64,000 nucleotides of DNA from Burkholderia pyrrocinia (GTDB lineage: Bacteria; Pseudomonadota; Gammaproteobacteria; Burkholderiales; Burkholderiaceae), in NCBI RefSeq assembly GCF_018417535.1, contig NZ_CP070978.1, positions 2,170,001 through 2,234,000 on the forward strand. The letters run 5' to 3'. Below the pieces are notes generated by a model. The model had not been told where the DNA came from. It did not search any database and saw only the letters and a list, made by a program, of their open reading frames with translations. Below, piece by piece: positions 26,776 through 35,462 of this stretch. Each line of letters starts with the position of its first letter. Position 1 is the stretch's first letter. Made by a program: the position numbers and the translations under genes.

Positions 26776-27837
26776 TCACTCCGACAACAGCATCCGCTCG
26801 AGCTGCTCGAGGATCGCGTCACGCTTGTCCTTCGGGAGGCCGCGCAGGCGCAATTCGATGCGGTCTTCGCCATACGACTTCAGGTCGCCGACCGACTTGC
26901 CACCGAGCTTGATCTCGAGACGCTGCGCGTAGCGCTGACGGCCCGCGGCCTTCGGCGTCTCCTGCGCAGCGACGCGGCCCTTGACGATGTCCGACACCTG
27001 GCGCGTGCTGAGATCGTCCGACACGATCTTGTTGATCAGCCGCAGCGTGGCCTCGGTGCCGCGCGCGTTGTGATAGCGCCCGACCTGATACGCCATGTTC
27101 GAGCCGAAGCGATCGGGACGCGCGACCATTTCCTGCATGATCGCTTCCGGCAACTTGCCGATCGACAGCGCGACGGCCACCGTCGACTCGTCGAGGCCGA
27201 GATGCTCGGAAAGCTCCTTCTGGCTCTGGAAATGTTGGTCGTCGAGGAAGCGGCGCCACACGACGGCGTTGTCGAACACCGTCTGCGAATCGCGCTGGAC
27301 GTTCAGGTCGTAGCCGAGCTTGTAGCTCTGGATACCGATCGGCACGTCGATCACGATCGCCTTGACCGATTCCTTGTTCGCTTCCTTCAGCGCTCGCACG
27401 CGACGGCCGCCGTCGCTGACGAAATACGTACCCGGATTGTCGTAATCCGGAATCACGTGGATCGCCTGCTGCTGCCCCTGCTTCGCAAGGTTGACCGCGA
27501 GTTCGGCAATCGACGACTTTAGATAGAAGTGCCGCGGGTTGAACGGGCTATGCTTGATCGCCTTCAGCGACAGCTCGATCACCTGCCCGGGTGCATAGCG
27601 GTTCTCGAGACGCCACGCGCGGTATTGCGGCGATTCGTCGATCGACGGATCGAGCGTGAACTCCGGAGCGGGCGGCGGTGCGATGTCTTTCTTCGCCGAT
27701 TTGGTCGGTGCCGCGGCGGGCGTCTCGGACTTGACGATGCCGTCAATCGCATTGAGCCGGTCGAGTGCCGTGCGCTTCTCGCTCGTCGTGATATCCGGGC
27801 GCGCTTGGAATCCTTTTGCAAATTGGGAGGGTTTCAT
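26776..27837 (-). CDS. parB: Chromosome partitioning protein ParB
   Basis: A 353-residue ParB. The N-terminal CTP-binding ParB/Srx domain is visible at about 95-190 (SPFNPRHFY, NLAKQGQQQAIHVI, and VSDGGRRVRALKEAN). The helix-turn-helix domain follows (about 200-290, SQKELSEHLGLDESTVAVAL, RQVSDIVKGRV), then a C-terminal dimerisation part. It binds the parS sites beyond parA and loads as a clamp. The start MKPSQFAKGF at 27837 has AAGGAG 6 bases upstream. It is downstream of parA, with 23 bases between that also hold a degenerate parS. Confidence 0.93.
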   Translation of the reverse strand: MKPSQFAKGFQARPDITTSEKRTALDRLNAIDGIVKSETPAAAPTKSAKKDIAPPPAPEFTLDPSIDESPQYRAWRLENRYAPGQVIELSLKAIKHSPFNPRHFYLKSSIAELAVNLAKQGQQQAIHVIPDYDNPGTYFVSDGGRRVRALKEANKESVKAIVIDVPIGIQSYKLGYDLNVQRDSQTVFDNAVVWRRFLDDQHFQSQKELSEHLGLDESTVAVALSIGKLPEAIMQEMVARPDRFGSNMAYQVGRYHNARGTEATLRLINKIVSDDLSTRQVSDIVKGRVAAQETPKAAGRQRYAQRLEIKLGGKSVGDLKSYGEDRIELRLRGLPKDKRDAILEQLERMLLSE

Positions 27838-27844
27838 GTGACTC

Positions 27845-27860
27845 CTTTGTGCGCATAAAG
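27845..27860. promoter_or_regulatory. Degenerate parS in the parA-parB junction
   Basis: CTTTGTGCGCATAAAG keeps the core TGCGCATAAA of the parS palindrome with changed ends. It overlaps the parB ribosome binding region and abuts the parA stop codon, so ParB bound here could affect its own translation or local transcription. Confidence 0.6.
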
Positions 27861-28523
27861 TCAGGGCAGCATGGCGACGATTTCGTCGGCACATGCGCGA
27901 ATTTCAGCGGCGGCCAGCTTGCCGCCACGATCGTTCATCTGCAGCACGGTCTGACCGAGCGCCATCGCCTGCTTGTACGCTTCCCGGGTCGGGATCTGCG
28001 TCTTCAGCAGCGGGAAGCCGAGCTCTTCGAGCGCGCGCTTGAGCTCGCGGGTCAGCATGCGCTTCTCTTCGGTCTTGTTCAGCAGGAATACCGCGCGGAG
28101 GTCTTCGTTCATGACCTGCGCCTGCTGGATCAGCTTGACCAGCCCGACGCTCGACCAGTAGTCGGCCGGCGACGACGAAGTCGGGATCACGGCAATCGAT
28201 GCCGCCAGCAGGACGACGCCGGATACCTTCTCGGTGATCGACGGCGGGCAGTCCACGACGATGATGTCGTAGTCGTTGATGAACTTCTTGATCTCGCGAT
28301 GGATCTGGCCGTCGGCTTCAGCAAGGTTGACGACCGGAAACGGGATGCCGGTGTCGCTGTCGCCGGATGCGCTCGACCAGTGAACCAGTGTGTTTTGACG
28401 GTCTGCGTCGATGACGAGGATGCGCTTCCCTTTTTCATGGAACGCGGCGCCGAGGTGCATGGCAATCGTGCTTTTGCCGACGCCACCTTTTTGTTGAGTG
28501 ACTGCAATGATTTCCGCGGCCAA
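27861..28523 (-). CDS. parA: Chromosome partitioning ATPase ParA
   Basis: A 220-residue deviant-Walker ATPase of the small ParA type, without an N-terminal DNA-binding extension. It has QQKGGVGKSTIAMHLG (Walker A, residues about 9-25), DADRQ (A-prime) and DIIVVDCPPSI (Walker B). The only possible start in this frame is TTG at 28523: GGAG lies 8 bases upstream and the previous in-frame codon region contains TGA. A TTG start may keep ParA low. First gene of parAB, with the parS cluster directly upstream. Confidence 0.93.
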   Translation of the reverse strand: MAAEIIAVTQQKGGVGKSTIAMHLGAAFHEKGKRILVIDADRQNTLVHWSSASGDSDTGIPFPVVNLAEADGQIHREIKKFINDYDIIVVDCPPSITEKVSGVVLLAASIAVIPTSSSPADYWSSVGLVKLIQQAQVMNEDLRAVFLLNKTEEKRMLTRELKRALEELGFPLLKTQIPTREAYKQAMALGQTVLQMNDRGGKLAAAEIRACADEIVAMLP

Positions 28524-28622
28524 TTTTCACTCCTATTTTGGTCGTTGGAATTCTACAGGACGATATTTATATTTCAATGAAATTGTCGTTCGACAACTAC
28601 ACGTTAGCCATTCGGGCTATCG

Positions 28623-28638
28623 GTTTATGCGCATAAAC
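28623..28638. promoter_or_regulatory. parS: parS site (perfect)
   Basis: GTTTATGCGCATAAAC, a perfect 16-base palindrome, 100 bases upstream of the parA start. As I recall, this is the centromere word of Burkholderia cenocepacia chromosome 2. Confidence 0.9.
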
Positions 28639-28824
28639 GAACCGGCGGTGATCGGCGGCGTGATCGGACGGCGTGGTTGATGTCTGCGGACGCGTCGACG
28701 AACCTCGCGATGATGACGCTATCACGACGCGCGTCGTCGGCACGCGCAGCGGGTTGCTGGCGATATCGGATTGCGCTGCCCTTTCGCTTGATGGTGGTGG
28801 AGGGTCGTACCGGCAGACGGGTGA

Positions 28825-28840
28825 GTTTGTGCGCATAAAC
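28825..28840. promoter_or_regulatory. parS: parS site (one change)
   Basis: GTTTGTGCGCATAAAC, one change from the perfect palindrome. Confidence 0.8.
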
Positions 28841-28989
28841 TCTGCGGCGACCGGGGCGGCCAACCGTGCGACAGGACAGTCGGGCATTCCTGAGCGCGGG
28901 TGTGATCTTATGCACGTTGGCAGATATGCAGCCTGGGCGGTGTGCCATTAGCCGGTATGCATCGGCATCGCGCCATACCGAGCCGCTAC

Positions 28990-29005
28990 GTTTATGCGCA
29001 TAAAC
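28990..29005. promoter_or_regulatory. parS: parS site (perfect)
   Basis: GTTTATGCGCATAAAC, identical to the site at 28623. Confidence 0.9.
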
Positions 29006-29178
29006 CGCGGTCGATGGATGGCGAGTACCGGGCGATCACGTGCCGACCCCGCGTGAATTCGGCACGCGGGGATGCGCTGACGACGCAGCGCATCGATGCG
29101 ACGATCGCTTCGGTGCCGTGACGCGTCGACGCTCGTCGGCGCGATGAATCGCCAGATGCTCTGTCCAGCGATCGCAGG

Positions 29179-29194
29179 CTTTATGCGCATAAAC
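29179..29194. promoter_or_regulatory. parS: parS site (end base changed)
   Basis: CTTTATGCGCATAAAC; the 14-base core is perfect and the first base is C. Confidence 0.85.
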
Positions 29195-29302
29195 CAATCG
29201 ACGTACCACGCTATCGCCTGCGTCCATCGCCACCCGAGACACCCGTCACGATGCGCAGGCTCGCGAATCCTTATCCTTGCAGCGCGATAGCGGGCCGCAC
29301 AA

Positions 29303-29318
29303 CTTTATGCGCATAAAC
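29303..29318. promoter_or_regulatory. parS: parS site (end base changed)
   Basis: CTTTATGCGCATAAAC, same variant as the site at 29179, the outermost copy. Confidence 0.85.
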
Positions 29319-29503
29319 AAAGCGATCCGTTAAAGCACATCGCCGATGCATCACCCCGCCCGAGGCTGGTGTTTCTGGCGGCACCTTCTCGCCAACCAGC
29401 CTCACCAAAGCATCGAATCCGCACCCGGCTACCCCACGGCGGCCCGCACCGAAACCTCCGATGCAGACTGGCTACAATACAGCCCTCTCCCATCCAGGCC
29501 CGA

Positions 29504-29863
29504 ATGATGATCACGATCTACCACAACCCCCGATGCTCGAAGTCGCGCGAGACGCTTGCGTTGGTCGAGGCGCTGAATACCGCCGGCACGCCGCTGAACG
29601 TCGTCGAGTACCTGAAGACGCCGCCGACGGTCGAGGAACTGGAAGCGCTGCACCGGCAGCTCGGCCGCCCGGTTCGCGACATGCTGCGCGACGGCGAGGA
29701 GCCGTACAAGACGCTGAATCTGGCCCGCGCGGATCTGACCGATGCGCAAGCCTATGACGCGATTGCCGCTCATCCGGTTTTGCTGCAGCGTCCGATCGTC
29801 GTCTATCGCGGCAAGGCGGCCATCGGTCGGCCGCCCGAATCGGTGCAAGCGCTGTTCGAATAA
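29504..29863 (+). CDS. arsC: ArsC family arsenate reductase-like protein
   Basis: A 119-residue thioredoxin-fold protein of the ArsC/Spx family, glutaredoxin-dependent type. It has the N-terminal cysteine motif YHNPRCSKSRETL (Cys about residue 12), VVEYLKTPP and the conserved RPIVVYRGKAAIGRPPE near the end. The length fits ArsC/YffB proteins. ATG codons at 29504 and 29507 are both possible. It stands alone outside an ars operon, so a general redox or housekeeping role is as likely as arsenate resistance. Confidence 0.85.
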   Translation: MMITIYHNPRCSKSRETLALVEALNTAGTPLNVVEYLKTPPTVEELEALHRQLGRPVRDMLRDGEEPYKTLNLARADLTDAQAYDAIAAHPVLLQRPIVVYRGKAAIGRPPESVQALFE

Positions 29864-29985
29864 TTCTTGCCCGGCGTATTTTTCTTATTGCATCAGCCCG
29901 GCGTACCCACCGGCAATCGAAGTCGGTGCGATCGCCGGGCAGCATACCTCCCACCGCCGGACGATAGCGGCAACGCGGACCGGGT

Positions 29986-30201
29986 CTAGCCTTCGCCGGA
30001 CGACGTGTCGCCATCAACCGGTTCCCGCCCCGCCGCCGCTTTCGCGGCCGTCCGCAGCAGTGCGATCTGCCCGCGATAGGCTCTGCAGCCACTGCAGGTC
30101 GGCAGGTGTATGCGCACCTGCACACGCTCATGCAAGGTCAGATGCCGGTCGAGCGCATCCGACAGCAGTCGCGTCACGTCAGTACATTTCCCCGGCAGCA
30201 T
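29986..30201 (-). CDS. Zinc-finger anti-sigma factor
   Basis: A 71-residue protein with the anti-sigma zinc-finger (zf-HC2) motif HxxxCxxC in RIHLPTCSGCRAY (about residues 31-43) and no membrane helix, so it is a soluble, probably redox-sensitive ZAS-type anti-sigma factor. It overlaps the 3' end of the sigma factor gene by 23 bases, typical of translationally coupled sigma/anti-sigma pairs. Confidence 0.75.
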   Translation of the reverse strand: MLPGKCTDVTRLLSDALDRHLTLHERVQVRIHLPTCSGCRAYRGQIALLRTAAKAAAGREPVDGDTSSGEG

Positions 30202-30778
30202 CTTCGGTCGTCAGTCCTTTTTCGCTCAGGCAGGTTCGCAGGCGCGTGCGCGCCCGATACAGCAACACGCTGCAATGATTCGTCGTCAGCGTCAATTCGC
30301 TGCAGATGTCCGTCATCTCGACATCGAGGAATTCGCGCATCATGAACACGCGCCCGATCTGCTCGGGAAGGTGATCGAGGCAGGCCTGGAACAGCGTCCA
30401 GAACTGCTGTTGCTGCAACAGCGTTTCGGGGCGCGGCCACGGCCGCGGCTTCGCATGCGGGGCCCAGTGGCCGTTTTCCTTGAACAGCTCGCGATCGAGC
30501 ATGGATTCGCCGTCGAGCTCGGCATCGAGCGCGGACAGGCTCACAGTCCGCTGCCGCGCACGCAGCACGTCGATCAGCTTGTTGCGCAGGATGCCGAATA
30601 CCCAGGTCTTGTGGGCCGACAGCCCCGCGAAATCGCCCGCGTGCGACCATGCGGCGGCCAGTGCTTCCTGCACGGCGTCTTCGGCCGCGTCGGCATCGCG
30701 GAGCTGGAGTCGCGCGAAGCGCAGCAGGTCGCGCCGCAGTTGCGCGAGATAAACGGGGTCGTCGTACGCGGACGGCAT
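30179..30778 (-). CDS. ECF-type RNA polymerase sigma factor
   Basis: A 199-residue sigma-70 family protein. Region 2 lies at about 15-85 (LLRFARLQLRDADAAEDAVQ, KTWVFGILRNKLIDVLRARQ) and region 4 at about 130-185 (LFQACLDHLPEQIGRVFMMR, EICSEL-type segment TDICSELTLTTNHCSVLLYR). The linker is longer than usual. The start MPSAYDDP at 30778 is chosen over an upstream in-frame start. It is held by the zinc-finger anti-sigma factor encoded next and probably responds to oxidative or thiol stress. Confidence 0.88.
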   Translation of the reverse strand: MPSAYDDPVYLAQLRRDLLRFARLQLRDADAAEDAVQEALAAAWSHAGDFAGLSAHKTWVFGILRNKLIDVLRARQRTVSLSALDAELDGESMLDRELFKENGHWAPHAKPRPWPRPETLLQQQQFWTLFQACLDHLPEQIGRVFMMREFLDVEMTDICSELTLTTNHCSVLLYRARTRLRTCLSEKGLTTEDAAGEMY

Positions 30779-31145
30779 GTCTGGGTAGCAGTGTCTCGAG
30801 GCGATTGCGCTTGCGCCACCGGGCGGGCACATCGCGGTGCGAGCAGCTTACTGGGCGCGGTGCCGGCCTGCAACGTCTGTTCCGTCACGAATTCACGAAA
30901 CCGGCCGGCGCGCTGCGCTATGCTTGCCGAAACCCGTGTCGCGTGTCGACGGCGCCGCGCGGCGGGCAGTTTGTAACGTCAGAACATAACGGTCGAGTTA
31001 TCCACAATTTCTGTGGAAAACCTTGTGGAAAGTCGGCCGGACGGCCCCGTCGGGCGGTTCGCGGGCTGGCTTGCCTATAAACAGACCTTTGTCGCCTGTT
31101 CGGAAGCAATCGATCCGATTCCTCACTCACCGGAAGGAGAACGCC
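30779..31145. other. Intergenic region with a DnaA-box trio
   Basis: 367 bases between the divergent sigma factor and FMN reductase genes. No gene is supported. The clear element is the set of DnaA boxes at 30998-31032. Confidence 0.6.
30998..31032. promoter_or_regulatory. Cluster of three DnaA boxes
   Basis: TTATCCACA (30998-31006, perfect), TGTGGAAAA (31012-31020, complement TTTTCCACA, within TTWTNCACA) and TGTGGAAAG (31024-31032, one change) lie within 35 bases. The cluster is 114 bases upstream of the FMN reductase start and 4.3 kb beyond rep. Confidence 0.7.
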
Positions 31146-31700
31146 ATGTCCTATCGTATTGCGGTCGTCGTCGGCAGCCTGCGCCGCGCTTCGTCGAACC
31201 GCGCACTCGCGCACGCCGTGATCTCGCTCGCCCCCGCCGATTTTTCGTTCGAGTTCGTCGAGATCGGCGAGCTGCCGCTGTACAGCCAGGACTACGACGC
31301 GGATTTCCCGGAAGTCGCGAAGCGCTTCAAGCAGTCGATCGAAGCCGCCGACGCGCTGCTGTTCGTCACACCCGAGTACAACCGGTCGATGCCGGGCGTG
31401 CTGAAGAATGCGCTCGACTGGGGTTCGCGGCCGTGGGGTTCCAACTCGTGGGCGGGCAAGCCTGGCGCGGTGCTCGGCACGTCGCCGGGCGCGACGGGTA
31501 CTGCGCTCGCCCAGCAGCACCTGCGCAACGTGCTGGCGTACCTCGACGTGAAGACGCTCGGGCAGCCCGAGATGTTCATCAAGCACGACCCGGCGCGCAT
31601 CGACGAGCACGGCCAGATCGTCAGCGAGGACACCCGCAAGTTCCTGCAGGGCTTCGTCGATCGCTACGCGGGCTGGGTGCGCGTGCTGAAGTCGGCCTGA
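31146..31700 (+). CDS. NADPH-dependent FMN reductase / chromate-reductase-like flavoprotein
   Basis: A 184-residue flavodoxin-fold protein of the NADPH-dependent FMN reductase family (ChrR/YieF/SsuE-like). It has the FMN phosphate loop VGSLRRASSNRALAHAV, TPEYNRSMPGVLKNALDWGS and GTSPGATGTALAQQHLRNVL. The start at 31146 has AAGGAG. Such enzymes supply reduced flavin or reduce quinones by two electrons. It has its own promoter region with DnaA boxes. Confidence 0.88.
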   Translation: MSYRIAVVVGSLRRASSNRALAHAVISLAPADFSFEFVEIGELPLYSQDYDADFPEVAKRFKQSIEAADALLFVTPEYNRSMPGVLKNALDWGSRPWGSNSWAGKPGAVLGTSPGATGTALAQQHLRNVLAYLDVKTLGQPEMFIKHDPARIDEHGQIVSEDTRKFLQGFVDRYAGWVRVLKSA

Positions 31701-31760
31701 CAACTTCGGCCTGGCCACCACGGCCGTTCATGGCGCTGGCGCCGGCCCGCACTTGGCGGG

Positions 31761-34040
31761 TCACGCGCCGGCGTGCCGCGCGTCGCGCGCTTCGCGGATG
31801 CCCAGCAGAATCTCGTCGAGCAGCGCGATGTCGAACGGCTTCGACAGCACGCGGACGTTGACAGTGCGCGTGCGGTCGAGCTCCTCTGCGTAACCCGTGA
31901 CGAGAATCACGGGCAGCTTCCCCGGCCGCTTCTCGACCGCTTCGGCGAGATCGATGCCGTTCAGGCTGCCCGGCATGTGGATATCCGAAATCACGAGGTC
32001 GAACGCGTCGTTCGCGGCCGCGCCCTCGATCAGGCGCAATGCGTCGTCGGCGGTGGGCGCATAGGTCACGCGGTGCCCGAGCAGCGAAAGCAGTGCTTCG
32101 GTGCCGGCCGCGACTTCGCCGTTGTCCTCGACGAGCAGCACGTGCAGCCCGGCGAGCGCGCCCGTGTCGTGCACGACGGCCTGCGGCCGCGCGACGACGT
32201 CCTCGGCGCGCGCGCGCGGCAGGTAGAGGCGCACCGACGTGCCGGCGCCGACCGCGCTGTCGATCGTCGCGAGGCCGCCCGAGCGTTCGCAGAACGCGAA
32301 CACCTGCGGCAGGCCGAGCCCCGTCCCCATCCCTTGCGCCTTCGTCGTGAACAGCGGTTCGAACGCGCGCGCGAGCACGTCGGGCGCCATGCCCGAACCC
32401 GTATCGTCGAGCGAGATCTGCACGAAATCGCCGGTGAGCGGAAAGCCGTCCTCGCGGCGCAGCGTCACGTTGCGCGCGCCGACCGTGAAGCGGCCGCCGG
32501 TCGCCATCGCGTCGCGCGCGTTGACCGCGAGGTTGATCACCGCGAGCTCGAGCTCCGCGACGTCGACGCGGATCGGCCAGACGCCGGGCTCGATCGCGAC
32601 GACCAGCGACGATTTCGAACCGAGCGACGTCTTCAGCAGTTCGCGGCACGTACCGACCCATTGCCCGACGTCGATCGTCTCGCTGTGCAGCGGCTGCTTG
32701 CGCGCGACGCCGAGGAGCTGGCGCGTGAGCGACTGCCCGTTCTTCAGCGCGCGTTCGATCGCGCCGAGTTCCTTGTCGAGATCCTGGACGCCGCGCCGCC
32801 GCGCGATCTGCACGTTGCTCGAGATGATCATCAGCAGGTTGTTGAAGTCGTGCGCGACGCTGCCGACGAGGTTGCCGAGCGCCTGCATCTTGCGCGACTG
32901 CCGGTATGCCGATTCGATCGAGCGCCGCATCGATGCTTCGGCCTGCCAGCGGTCCCACGCCTCCTCTTCCGCTTTCAGCCGCTTGAGCGACAGCCAGATC
33001 ACGGACCACAGCGCGATCGACGGCGCGAACATCGAGATGAACAGCACGCTCAGGTGTTCGTACCATTCATGCCAGATCGCCGACGTGCGGTACGCGCACG
33101 TGACGTAGACGGGATAACTGCCGACCTGGCGGTACGCGACGATCTCGCTGCTCGAGCCGTCGTGGCGTACGCGCACGACGCCCGCGCGCGGATCGTTGCG
33201 CGCGTCGCCGAACGTGACCGAGCGATCGGTGTGCGCGAGCGACGGCGGCGGCGGATACGACGCGATCACCGCGCCGTCCGAGCGCGCGAGCGCCATCGTC
33301 ATCGGCGTGCTCGCGCCGCCGAGCAGGTCGCGGTAGAACGCGTTGAAATACGACGACTTCAGCGCGATCGACACCATCCCGGCGAACGAACCGTCGCTAT
33401 GGCGCCGCGCGACGCCCGTGTTGAACACCGGAATGTTCTCGAGCTTGAGCGGCCCCATCATCAGCCGCGAGATGTGTTCGATGACCTTGCCGTCGCGGAT
33501 GCCGGCGAAATCGTCGCGGTTCGCGATCGACGCATAGGGCGCCGGATAGTAGAGGCTGTTGGCGAGCAGCATCCCGCTCGCGCCGAAGATCGACACGGCG
33601 GCCACTTGCGGATAGCCGCCGCCGATCGTGTTCAGCGCTTCGTGGATGTCGGATTCCCTGTTGCGCACGGTCGCGTCGTCCATGTCCTGCACGAGGTCGA
33701 CGATGCGCGCATCGAGCGTTTCGCTCAGGTCGAACACCTTGAGCGCGTGCTCCTCTGCGACCCGCACGGTGCGCATCGTCACGTCGCTCGCCGCGGACTC
33801 GCGCGCCTGCAGGTCGTTGTACGCCATCACCACCACGTAGATGCACGGCAGCACGATCGCCGCGACGAGCAGCACGATCAGCGTCACGCGGCGGACCGCG
33901 AAATCGTGCTCGGGTGCGCCGGCCGAGTAGTTGCCGCCGTCCTGCCAGTCGTCGGCGGGCGTGGAGGCGGGGGCGTGGGAGTCGGCAGGCCGTTCGGACG
34001 TCATTGGAAAAGCGGGTGAGGCGGAGGTGCCTGCCATCAT
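31761..34040 (-). CDS. Hybrid sensor histidine kinase with receiver domain
   Basis: A 759-residue membrane hybrid kinase. A transmembrane helix at about 53-73 and another at about 330-350 enclose a periplasmic sensor of about 255 residues, probably a double-Cache type. The dimerisation/phosphoacceptor domain holds His397 (VAHDFNNLLMIISSNVQIA), the ATPase domain NLAVNARDAM, DDTGSGM and GTGLGLPQVF. The C-terminal receiver has Asp686 in ISDIHMPG and the lysine in VLSKPFDIA. Starts at 34040, 34037 or 34004 are possible. It is divergent from the receiver-CheC-diguanylate cyclase operon, which it may feed. Confidence 0.88.
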   Translation of the reverse strand: MMAGTSASPAFPMTSERPADSHAPASTPADDWQDGGNYSAGAPEHDFAVRRVTLIVLLVAAIVLPCIYVVVMAYNDLQARESAASDVTMRTVRVAEEHALKVFDLSETLDARIVDLVQDMDDATVRNRESDIHEALNTIGGGYPQVAAVSIFGASGMLLANSLYYPAPYASIANRDDFAGIRDGKVIEHISRLMMGPLKLENIPVFNTGVARRHSDGSFAGMVSIALKSSYFNAFYRDLLGGASTPMTMALARSDGAVIASYPPPPSLAHTDRSVTFGDARNDPRAGVVRVRHDGSSSEIVAYRQVGSYPVYVTCAYRTSAIWHEWYEHLSVLFISMFAPSIALWSVIWLSLKRLKAEEEAWDRWQAEASMRRSIESAYRQSRKMQALGNLVGSVAHDFNNLLMIISSNVQIARRRGVQDLDKELGAIERALKNGQSLTRQLLGVARKQPLHSETIDVGQWVGTCRELLKTSLGSKSSLVVAIEPGVWPIRVDVAELELAVINLAVNARDAMATGGRFTVGARNVTLRREDGFPLTGDFVQISLDDTGSGMAPDVLARAFEPLFTTKAQGMGTGLGLPQVFAFCERSGGLATIDSAVGAGTSVRLYLPRARAEDVVARPQAVVHDTGALAGLHVLLVEDNGEVAAGTEALLSLLGHRVTYAPTADDALRLIEGAAANDAFDLVISDIHMPGSLNGIDLAEAVEKRPGKLPVILVTGYAEELDRTRTVNVRVLSKPFDIALLDEILLGIREARDARHAGA

Positions 34041-34474
34041 AAACGAGTTGCGACGGCCCGCCGCGCGGCCCCGTACGCACGCGATCCTGTCGAATCCGAC
34101 AGGGTGAAATTGTCAAATTGAAAACGCGACGAATCCGGCAGCGCAAACGTACACAAGGAAAAATTTTGCGTACATATCTCGAAAATGGTCGCGGCTGTTT
34201 TCGGAATGGCGCGCGATCGGACCGAATCTGTTCGAAATGGTGAATATGGCGAGTTGCATCGCCCCCGGTTTACTCCGAGAATCGCGCCTTGCTTTCCCTA
34301 TGACAGATATATGTGCCCGCCGGCGCTCGCCGCGCGGAGCGTCGCGCGCACCTGCTCGCGGCGCCCGCGCGCGGCCGCAAGGCGGTTGCCCGCGCCCGAA
34401 ACGCATGGCGCCTCAAGAAGCGCGCCGCGCGGTCGTTAACGCGAGAGAGACCATTCCGTATACCGCTTCGCTCC
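34041..34474. other. Divergent intergenic region
   Basis: 434 bases between the hybrid kinase and receiver genes. It must hold two promoters. The half next to the kinase gene is AT-richer. I see no gene and no convincing operator. Confidence 0.5.
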
Positions 34475-34843
34475 ATGCCTTTGCCAATTGTAATTGCCGA
34501 CGATTCGCTGCTCGCTCGCAAACTTCTGACAAAGGCGCTGCCGGGAGACTGGGACGTTGACGTCGCGTATGCAGCGAATGGTCGCGAGGCCTTGGCGCTC
34601 TATCGTGACGGCAAAGCTTCCGTGATGTTTCTGGACCTGACGATGCCCGACATGAGCGGATATCAGGTGTTGGAAACACTGCGCCACGAAGATCTGAACA
34701 CGTTCGTGATCGTGGTATCCGCCGATATCCAGCCGCAGGCGCAAGCACGCGTGCGTGAACTGGGCGCGATCGCATTCGTTGCCAAGCCCGTGACGTCGGA
34801 GGCATTGCTGCCCATTCTCAAGGAGTATGGGTTGTATGCCTGA
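34475..34843 (+). CDS. CheY-like single-domain response regulator
   Basis: A 122-residue receiver with the acidic pair in VIADDSLLARKLL, phosphoacceptor Asp54 (MFLDLTMPDMSGYQVLETL), the switch serine in IVVSADIQ and the lysine in FVAKPVT. It has no output domain. Its stop overlaps the start of the cheC-like gene (ATGCCTGA), so it forms the first gene of a three-gene operon. Confidence 0.9.
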   Translation: MPLPIVIADDSLLARKLLTKALPGDWDVDVAYAANGREALALYRDGKASVMFLDLTMPDMSGYQVLETLRHEDLNTFVIVVSADIQPQAQARVRELGAIAFVAKPVTSEALLPILKEYGLYA

Positions 34844-35462
34844 ATCGGTGTTCACGGCGGAGCAACGCGACGCGTTGCAGGAGATCGCCAACCTTGCAAT
34901 GGGCCGCGCCGCCGCGCGGCTGGCGTTGTTGCTCGGGCGTTTCATCGAGCTGTCGGTGCCGCGCGTGCGCGTCGTGAAAGCGGCCGACGCGGGCGACGCG
35001 CTGCGCGAGATGACGGGCATTCACGACAACGTGACCGCCGTGCGCCAGGGCTTCCGTTCCGACATCAAGGGCGAGGCGATCGTGCTGTGCCGCAGCGCGG
35101 GCGTCGCGCGGCTCATGTCGATCGTCGACCGCACGTTCGGCGAAGGCGTGTCCGGCGGGATGGCGACGCCGGACGAACTCGTGTTCGATGTCGCGAACGT
35201 GCTGATGGGCGCATGCGTTGCGTCGATCCTCGACGAACTCGGCCGCAAACCCGTGTTCTTTCCGCCGGGGCTGCTCGGCGCGAACGTGTCGTTCGACGAC
35301 GTATTCCAGCCGACCGCGCTCGCGTGGAGCGTCGCGCTGCTGCTCGAGGTGAACTTCGGGCTCGAGGATCACTCGTTCCGTGCCCACTTCGTGATGCTGA
35401 TGGCCGAGGATTCGATCCGGCTGATGGGCGACGCGCTCGACGCGTTGCTGTCCGCGCTATGA
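34836..35462 (+). CDS. cheC: CheC-like chemotaxis phosphatase
   Basis: A 208-residue protein with the CheC/CheX/FliY fold. The signature asparagine helix is present once clearly (LQEIANLAMGRAAARLALLL) and a second helix reads PDELVFDVANVLMGACVASI, as in CheC, which has two pseudosymmetric D/S-xxxE-xxN motifs. CheC dephosphorylates CheY-P-like receivers. The start at 34836 overlaps the receiver gene and is preceded by AGGAG, and its stop overlaps the next gene (ATGA). The natural partner is the receiver just upstream. Confidence 0.85.
   Translation: MPESVFTAEQRDALQEIANLAMGRAAARLALLLGRFIELSVPRVRVVKAADAGDALREMTGIHDNVTAVRQGFRSDIKGEAIVLCRSAGVARLMSIVDRTFGEGVSGGMATPDELVFDVANVLMGACVASILDELGRKPVFFPPGLLGANVSFDDVFQPTALAWSVALLLEVNFGLEDHSFRAHFVMLMAEDSIRLMGDALDALLSAL

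Larger units (their letters stand above)
28524..29503. other. Centromere region (parS cluster), non-coding
   Basis: 980 bases without a supported gene between parA and the arsC-like gene. It contains five parS sites (listed separately) spaced roughly 110 to 200 bases apart. Short frames here simply run through the parS words (repeated MRIN and AHK peptides) and are artefacts. Confidence 0.8.

Noticed and set aside
28597..29290. Several short frames in the parA-arsC gap
   Set aside because: They read through the repeated parS words and give the same meaningless peptides; no ribosome sites.
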